This document shows, one piece after another, positions 59,426-64,000 of a stretch of DNA of 64,000 nucleotides (position 1 is its first letter; every line of letters begins with the position of its first letter). The notes beneath the pieces are model-generated. The model did no database searches, was not told the DNA's origin, and saw only the letters and a program-made list of their open reading frames with translations. Origin of the DNA: Streptomyces spectabilis (GTDB lineage Bacteria; Actinomycetota; Actinomycetes; Streptomycetales; Streptomycetaceae). The stretch covers positions 2,490,501 to 2,554,500 of the forward strand of contig NZ_CP023690.1 of NCBI RefSeq assembly GCF_008704795.1, read 5' to 3'. The position numbers and the translations under genes are program-made.

Positions 59426-60807
59426 CACGTCTCGTCATCGCGGCGCCGTCCTCCGGAAGCGGGAAGACGACCGTCGCGACCGGTCTGATGGCGGCCTTCG
59501 CGCAGGCCGGGCTCGCCGTGTCGCCGCACAAGGTCGGCCCCGACTACATCGACCCCGGGTACCACGCCCTCGCCACCGGGCGCCCGGGCCGCAACCTGGA
59601 CGCCTATCTGTGCGGGCCCGATCTGGTGGGGCCGCTGTTCGCGCACGGCGCCGCGGGGTGCGACCTCGCGGTCGTCGAGGGCGTGATGGGGATGTTCGAC
59701 GGGGCGGCGGGGCAGGGCGAGCTCGCGTCCACCGCGCACGTCGCCAAGCTCCTTCGGGCGCCGGTGGTCCTGGTCGTGGACGCCTCGTCGCAGTCGCGCT
59801 CGGTGGCCGCGCTCGTGCACGGCTTCGCGTCCTGGGACCCCGAGGTGCGGATCGGCGGGGTGATCCTCAACAAGGTGGGCTCCGACCGGCACGAGGAGCT
59901 GCTGCGCGAGGCCCTTGACTCCTCCGGGGTGCCGGTGCTCGGCGCCCTGCGGCGGGCGCCCCAGGTGCGCGCGCCCTCCCGGCACCTGGGTCTCGTACCG
60001 GTCGCCGAGCGGCGGGCCGAGGCACTGGACTCGGTGGCGGCCCTGGCCGAGCAGGTGCGCCAGGGGTGCGATCTGGAGGCGATCCTGGCGCTCGCGCGGA
60101 GCGCGGGGGCGTGGTCCGGGGAGGCGTGGGACCCCGGGGCCGGTTCGGTCCCCGCCGGGTCGGCGGTCTCCGGCGGGCCGGTGGTCTCTGGCGGGTCGGC
60201 GGCGAGGCCCGTCGTCGCCGTCGCCGGCGGGGCCGCGTTCTCGTTCTCGTACGCCGAGCACGCGGAGCTGCTCGCGGCCGCGGGGGCCGACGTCGTCGGC
60301 TTCGACCCGCTGCACGACGAGCGGCTGCCCGAGGGAGCCGCGGGCCTCGTCATCGGGGGCGGGTTCCCCGAGGTGTACGCGCCGGAGCTGTCCGCCAACG
60401 AGCCGCTGCGCAAGGCGGTGGCCGACCTCGCGACCGGCGGGGCGCCGGTCGCCGCCGAGTGCGCGGGCCTGCTGTACCTGACCCGGGAGCTGGACGGGAA
60501 GCCGATGTGCGGGGTGCTCGACGCCCACGCGCGGATGGCGGAGCGCCTGACCCTCGGCTACCGGGAGGCGGTGGCGGTGTCCGACAGCGTGCTCGCCCCG
60601 GCGGGCACGCGGATGCGCGGCCACGAGTTCCACCGCACGGTCGTCGAACCGGGCGGGGGCCCGGCTCCCGCGTGGGGCCTGCACGCTCCCGAGCGGCGCG
60701 TCGAGGGCTTCGTCCAGCAGGGCGTGCACGCGAGCTATCTGCACACTCACTGGGCCGCCGAGCCCGGGATCGCGCGGCGGTTCGTGGAGAGGTGCGCCGC
60801 GGGATGA
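59419..60807 (+). CDS. cobB: Cobyrinic acid a,c-diamide synthase CobB
   Basis: 462 residues. P-loop SSGSGKTT near the start, DYIDPGYH and a C-terminal class I glutamine amidotransferase domain with Cys ~348 (ECAGLLYL) and the His of HTHWAAEP. It amidates the a and c side chains. GTG 59419 overlaps the cobO stop by 7 nt. The middle (~235-260) is a Gly/Ser/Pro-rich spacer. Confidence 0.95.
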   Translation: MVARLVIAAPSSGSGKTTVATGLMAAFAQAGLAVSPHKVGPDYIDPGYHALATGRPGRNLDAYLCGPDLVGPLFAHGAAGCDLAVVEGVMGMFDGAAGQGELASTAHVAKLLRAPVVLVVDASSQSRSVAALVHGFASWDPEVRIGGVILNKVGSDRHEELLREALDSSGVPVLGALRRAPQVRAPSRHLGLVPVAERRAEALDSVAALAEQVRQGCDLEAILALARSAGAWSGEAWDPGAGSVPAGSAVSGGPVVSGGSAARPVVAVAGGAAFSFSYAEHAELLAAAGADVVGFDPLHDERLPEGAAGLVIGGGFPEVYAPELSANEPLRKAVADLATGGAPVAAECAGLLYLTRELDGKPMCGVLDAHARMAERLTLGYREAVAVSDSVLAPAGTRMRGHEFHRTVVEPGGGPAPAWGLHAPERRVEGFVQQGVHASYLHTHWAAEPGIARRFVERCAAG

Positions 60808-60863
60808 GCCGCGGCACACCGGCGCGGGGAGCGGGGCGTGCGGCCGTGACGGTGCCGGGCGGC

Positions 60864-61592
60864 TCACTCCGCCAGGCCCACCACCAGCCAGATGAACCCG
60901 GCGCCCGCCACCGTGCACAGCAGGGTGGAGCGCGCCGGGTGGTCGTGGTGCGCCTCCGGCAGGATCTCGGCGGCGGCGAGGTACAGGAGCGCGCCGCCGA
61001 AGAAGCCGAGATATCCGCCGAGCAGTTGCTCCGGAATGGTGAACAGGAGCGTCGACGCCGCGCCCACGACGGGGGCCACGGCGTCCGCGAAGAGCATCGC
61101 CACGGCCCGGCGGCGGGCGTTCCCGTACAGCTTGGTGATCGTGTACGTGTTGAAGCCGTCGGCGAAGTCATGGGCGATGACAGCGACCGCGACGGCCGCG
61201 CCCATGCCGCCGCCGACCTGGAAGGCGGCGCCGATCGCGACGCCGTCCATGACGCTGTGTCCGACCATCGCGGCCGCCGCCGTGAGGCCCACCTCGGGCA
61301 CCCGGCCGCCGTGCTCCTCCCCGCCGTGCGCCGCCTGCCGCAGCGCGAGGAGCCGCTCCACCACGTGCGCGAACAGAAAGCCCGCGACCGCCAGGAGCAG
61401 CGCCGCGGGCACCCCGAACACCGGCCCGCCCGCCGCCTCCAGGGCCTCCGGCAGCAGGTCGAGCCCGACCACGCCGAGCATCAGGCCGCCCGCGAGGCCG
61501 AGCACCAGATGGCGCCGGTCGGTGACCCGCCCCGCCGTCCAGCCGCCTACCAGGGTCATCACGAACGCGCCGAGCGCCACGAACACCGCCAT
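60864..61592 (-). CDS. ZIP family metal transporter
   Basis: 242 residues, about eight helices. HSVMDGVAIG and HDFADGFNTY carry the paired His/Asp metal ligands, and AAEILPEAHHDH is the third. A His-rich loop (~85-100) is the variable cytosolic region. Zinc, iron or cobalt import is possible; its place inside the cobalamin block makes cobalt an attractive guess, not shown here. It converges on cobB. Confidence 0.88.
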   Translation of the reverse strand: MAVFVALGAFVMTLVGGWTAGRVTDRRHLVLGLAGGLMLGVVGLDLLPEALEAAGGPVFGVPAALLLAVAGFLFAHVVERLLALRQAAHGGEEHGGRVPEVGLTAAAAMVGHSVMDGVAIGAAFQVGGGMGAAVAVAVIAHDFADGFNTYTITKLYGNARRRAVAMLFADAVAPVVGAASTLLFTIPEQLLGGYLGFFGGALLYLAAAEILPEAHHDHPARSTLLCTVAGAGFIWLVVGLAE

Positions 61593-61713
61593 GCGCCCTT
61601 GCTAGCCGATCGGCCCGGCAACCGCTAACCGGTCCCCCGCCGCACCACCCGTGCGGCCGCATCCGCCCCGCCTTCCCGCGTCCCCGCGCCCCCGCGTACG
61701 AGAGGAGCCCACC

Positions 61714-63360
61714 ATGGCCGACCTTCCCCCGGCGGGCCCTGTCCCCGAGCACTCCGTCGTCGTCGGGGTCGGCGCGGGGCGGGGCGTCCCGGTCGAGGAG
61801 GTCCTGGGCCTGGTACGGGAGTGCCTGCGCGACGCGGGGCTCTCACCGCTGTCCGTACGGGAGTTGGCGACCGTCGACGCCAAGCGGGACGAGCCCGGCG
61901 TCGTGGGGGCCGCGGCGCGGCTCGGGGTGCCCCTGGTGACGTACCCGGCGGACGAACTGGCCCGCGTCGCCGTGCCGAACCCGTCCGGCGCGTCGCTCGC
62001 CGCCACCGGTACGCCCTCCGTGGCGGAGGCCTCGGCGCTCGCGCGGGGCGGTGAACTGCTCGTGGCCAAGCGGAAGTCGGCGGGGCGGGCGACGTGTGCG
62101 ATCGCGTGGTGGGGCACTGGCCCCTCCGCCGGGCCGCCGCCTTGGCCCCGGCCTTCGACTTCACCTTCGCCTTCCCTTTCGCCTTCTACTGAGACCTCGA
62201 CTTCCACTCCGACGACGAAGGGCACCATCATCACGGCCACGGACTTGAGCACGGACTTGAGCACGGACTTGGGCACGGACGCCGCGACGGGCGGCGACGT
62301 CGACCTGCGGCACCACGGCGACGCGGAGGTACGCGGGCGGGCCGACCTCGTCGACCTGGCCGTCAACGTCCGCTCCGACACGCCTCCCGCCTGGCTGAAG
62401 CAGCACATCGCCGCCTCGCTCGACGGGCTCGCCGCCTACCCGGACGGCCGGGCGGCGCGGGCCGCCGTGGCGGCGCGGCACGGCGTGCCCCCGGAGCGGG
62501 TGCTGCTCACCGCGGGCGCCGCCGAGGCCTTCGTGCTGCTCGCGCGGGCGCTGCCGGTGCGGCGGCCGGTCGTGGTGCATCCGCAGTTCACGGAGCCGGA
62601 GGCGGCGCTGCGGGACGCCGGGCACACCGTGGAGCGGGTGCTCCTGCGGGCCTCGGACGGCTTCCGGCTCGACCCGGCGGCGGTCCCCGACGACGCGGAC
62701 CTCGTCGTCGTGGGCAACCCGACCAACCCGACGTCGGTCCTGCACCCCGCCGCCAACCTCGCCCGCCTCGCCCGCCCGGGGCGGGTCCTCGTGGTGGACG
62801 AGGCGTTCATGGACGCGGTGCCGGGTGAGCGCGAGGCGCTCGCCGGGCGCGTCGACGTGCCCGGGCTCGTGGTCCTGCGCAGCCTCACCAAGACGTGGGG
62901 ACTCGCCGGTCTGCGCATCGGGTACGTCATCGCCGAGCCGGGGACGATCAGTGCCCTGGAGCGGGCGCAGCCGCTGTGGCCGGTGTCCTCGCCCGCCCTG
63001 GCGGCGGCCGAGGCCTGCGTGGCACCGCGCGCGCTCGCCGAGGCCGGGCACGTGGCGCACCGGGTCGCCGCCGAGCGGCAGCACCTCGTGGCCGGGCTGC
63101 GGGCGCTGCCCGGGGTGGAGGTGGTGGGTCCCGCCGAGGGGCCCTTCGTCCTGGTCCGGATGGCCGGGGCGGCGACCGTCGTACGGGAACGGCTGCGGGA
63201 GGGGGGGTTCATGGTGCGGCGCGGCGATACGTTTCCTGGCCTGGGGCCCGACTGGATGCGGGTGGCGGTGCGGGACCGCCCCACCACGGAAGCCTTCCTC
63301 CAGGCCCTCCCCCACGCCCGGCCCCCGCACGGCGAGCCCCTCCCACCCACCCACCCGTGA
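61714..63360 (+). CDS. cobC: CobE/CbiG-C and CobC-like aminotransferase fusion (Rv2231c type)
   Basis: 548 residues. The N-terminal ~120 residues match the CobE/CbiG C-terminal domain (VGVGAGRGVPVEEV, KRKSAGRATCAIA). A Ser/Thr/Pro-rich linker (~131-195) with 12-bp repeats leads to a PLP aminotransferase-fold domain (~200-540): NPTNPT, DEAFMD, and SLTK with Lys ~393. The second part is L-threonine-phosphate decarboxylase-like (CobC), supplying aminopropanol phosphate for CobD. ATG 61714 has GAGGAG seven bases upstream. Confidence 0.9.
   Translation: MADLPPAGPVPEHSVVVGVGAGRGVPVEEVLGLVRECLRDAGLSPLSVRELATVDAKRDEPGVVGAAARLGVPLVTYPADELARVAVPNPSGASLAATGTPSVAEASALARGGELLVAKRKSAGRATCAIAWWGTGPSAGPPPWPRPSTSPSPSLSPSTETSTSTPTTKGTIITATDLSTDLSTDLGTDAATGGDVDLRHHGDAEVRGRADLVDLAVNVRSDTPPAWLKQHIAASLDGLAAYPDGRAARAAVAARHGVPPERVLLTAGAAEAFVLLARALPVRRPVVVHPQFTEPEAALRDAGHTVERVLLRASDGFRLDPAAVPDDADLVVVGNPTNPTSVLHPAANLARLARPGRVLVVDEAFMDAVPGEREALAGRVDVPGLVVLRSLTKTWGLAGLRIGYVIAEPGTISALERAQPLWPVSSPALAAAEACVAPRALAEAGHVAHRVAAERQHLVAGLRALPGVEVVGPAEGPFVLVRMAGAATVVRERLREGGFMVRRGDTFPGLGPDWMRVAVRDRPTTEAFLQALPHARPPHGEPLPPTHP
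62238..62280 (+). repeat. 12-bp tandem repeat in the CobE-CobC linker
   Basis: The unit CACGGACTTGAG occurs about 3.6 times, encoding STDL-type units (TDLSTDLSTDLGTD). The stretch before it (62150-62220) is low-complexity pyrimidine-rich DNA, so the linker probably varies in length between strains. Confidence 0.85.
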
Positions 63361-63370
63361 CTCCACGCTC

Positions 63371-63428
63371 CCCGGCCCGGCCGCCAACCCCGCCGCTCCG
63401 CGGCGGCTCTCGCCCACCCACCCGCCCG
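63371..63428 (-). repeat. Inverted copy of the 70-bp GC-rich repeat
   Basis: Read on the minus strand it contains GGGCGGGTGGGTGGGCGAGAG followed by the GCCGCCGCGGAGCGGCGGGGTT core, the same elements as the direct repeats at 63474-63700 but in the opposite direction. The CCGCCGC-tcc-GCGGCGG core can fold on itself. Confidence 0.8.
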
Positions 63429-63473
63429 TTTGCTCGGAACTGGACAGCGCGGGGAGAACGAGGGTGCCGAGCA

Positions 63474-63700
63474 ATGGAGGGGCTGACGGGAAGAGACGCC
63501 GCGGAGCGGCGGGATTCGGGGCCGGGCGGCGAGGCGCCGCGTAATGGGCGGGCGGGTGGGCAAGAGCGCCGCGGAGCGGCGGGGTTCGGGGCCGGGCCAT
63601 GAAGCGCCCAGCCATGGGCGGGCGGGTGGGCGAGAACGCCGCGGAGCGGCGGGGTTCAGGGCCGGGCCATGAAGCGCCCAGTCATGGGCGGGTGGGTGGG
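63474..63700 (+). repeat. 70-bp tandem repeat, about 3.2 copies
   Basis: Units begin at 63474, 63544, 63614 and 63684 (partial). The second and third are nearly identical; the first is diverged. Each holds ATGGGCGGGCGGGTGGGC and GCCGCGGAGCGGCGGGG. No gene lies here; it fills the space between cobC and the wall-anchored protein gene. Confidence 0.9.
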
Positions 63701-63776
63701 AGAGGTCCCGCCGGGCAGAGGCTGAAGGGGGACACCGCCCCGGGCCCCGGGACCGGCGGAGGCGCCCCCGCCAGGG

Positions 63777-64000
63777 TCAGCGGCGGCGGGTGTAGACGAG
63801 GGCCCCGCCTCCGGCCAAGAGGAGGACCACGGCCCCGCCGGCGACGTAGGGCGTCAGGGAGGAGCCCCCGGTCTCCGCGAGGTCGTCCTTCTCCTGGCGA
63901 GGAGCCTCCCGCTTCGCGGCGACGGGCTCGGCAGGCCTCCCGCCCTTGGGCTCGGGCAGCGGCTTGGCCCCGGGCCCGGGAGCCACGCACGACGCCCCCG
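63777..64000 (-). CDS. LAETG-anchored surface protein (SCO1860-like), 5' end beyond window
   Basis: Only the last ~73 residues are visible: a Pro/Lys/Glu-rich stem, the sortase motif LAETG, a hydrophobic helix (SLTPYVAGGAVVLLLAGGGALVY) and a TRRR tail. LAxTG signals suit actinobacterial class E sortases. The position beside the cobalamin genes fits the SCO1860-type family. The frame is open to the right edge, where a Cys (GASC) is encoded. Confidence 0.8.
   Translation of the reverse strand, partial: GASCVAPGPGAKPLPEPKGGRPAEPVAAKREAPRQEKDDLAETGGSSLTPYVAGGAVVLLLAGGGALVYTRRR

Noticed and set aside
63474..63700. Possible CRISPR array at the right end
   Set aside because: The 70-bp units adjoin without unique spacers and no cas gene is near.

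Overview
This is a high-GC (visibly above 70 %) actinobacterial chromosome segment. Third-position GC bias, frequent GTG starts, leaderless-looking genes, 4-nt stop/start overlaps and the gene set (streptophobe, SGM_5486 peptide, DUF3099, AmaP/Asp23 cluster, LAETG-anchored protein next to cobalamin genes) point to Streptomyces. It looks like conserved core chromosome: no insertion sequence, prophage, CRISPR array, rRNA or tRNA was seen. The species cannot be told from the sequence.

Layout. 1-3.6 kb: a truncated FHA-FHA-ABC transporter and a divergent streptophobe membrane protein. 3.8-10.8 kb: serB, a SixA-type phosphatase, small membrane proteins, a CynX/NimT MFS exporter divergent from a FadR/GntR regulator across a palindromic operator, and the fabG-fabI fatty-acid pair. 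11-15.8 kb: a TldD/TldE protease pair split by a duplicated 30-bp segment, tyrS and a GlsB-type protein. 15.9-20 kb: DUF3099, a small Cys protein, moaA and the DUF485-actP acetate symporter operon. 20.3-24 kb: two tandem secreted subtilases and a membrane protein. 24-29.2 kb: a CoA transferase, a CopD-like protein, an overlapping pair that resembles the animal ether-lipid enzymes (alkylglycerol monooxygenase-like plus lysoplasmalogenase-like), and a VIT/CCC1 transporter. 29.2-34.3 kb: a four-gene catabolic operon (acetoacetate-decarboxylase-like, SDR, two amidohydrolases) divergent from a TetR regulator with a perfect operator. 34.3-39.6 kb: DEDDh exonuclease-BRCT, a zinc-ribbon peptide, SURF1, GH15 and an SDR.

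39.7-43.2 kb is an AmaP/Asp23 envelope-stress cluster. 43.2-51.2 kb holds an enoyl-CoA hydratase, a small HTH protein, an ABC-F ATPase with a possible leader peptide, a zinc metallopeptidase, a large cytosolic protein, an alpha/beta hydrolase and a class II aldolase. 51.4-53.9 kb has a GH25 lysozyme and a PHO-boxed phosphate transporter operon (pit). 54-63.4 kb is a cobalamin block: riboswitch, an unusual short leader ORF, cobD, cobQ, a ChlI/ChlD-type chelatase subunit, cobO, cobB, a ZIP metal transporter on the other strand, and a CobE-CobC fusion. The window ends with a 70-bp tandem repeat and the sorting signal of an LAETG wall protein.

How the genes work together. cobB/cobQ amidate the corrin ring, cobO adenosylates it, cobC and cobD make and attach the aminopropanol arm, and ChlI/D powers cobalt insertion; the riboswitch should repress the block when B12 is plentiful. 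The large chelatase subunit CobN is not in the window. The best candidates for new biology are the ether-lipid pair, the riboswitch leader ORF, the ABC-F leader, the TetR-controlled catabolic operon and the Asp23-like protein divergent from the stress cluster. All functional names come from reading motifs by eye, not from searches.
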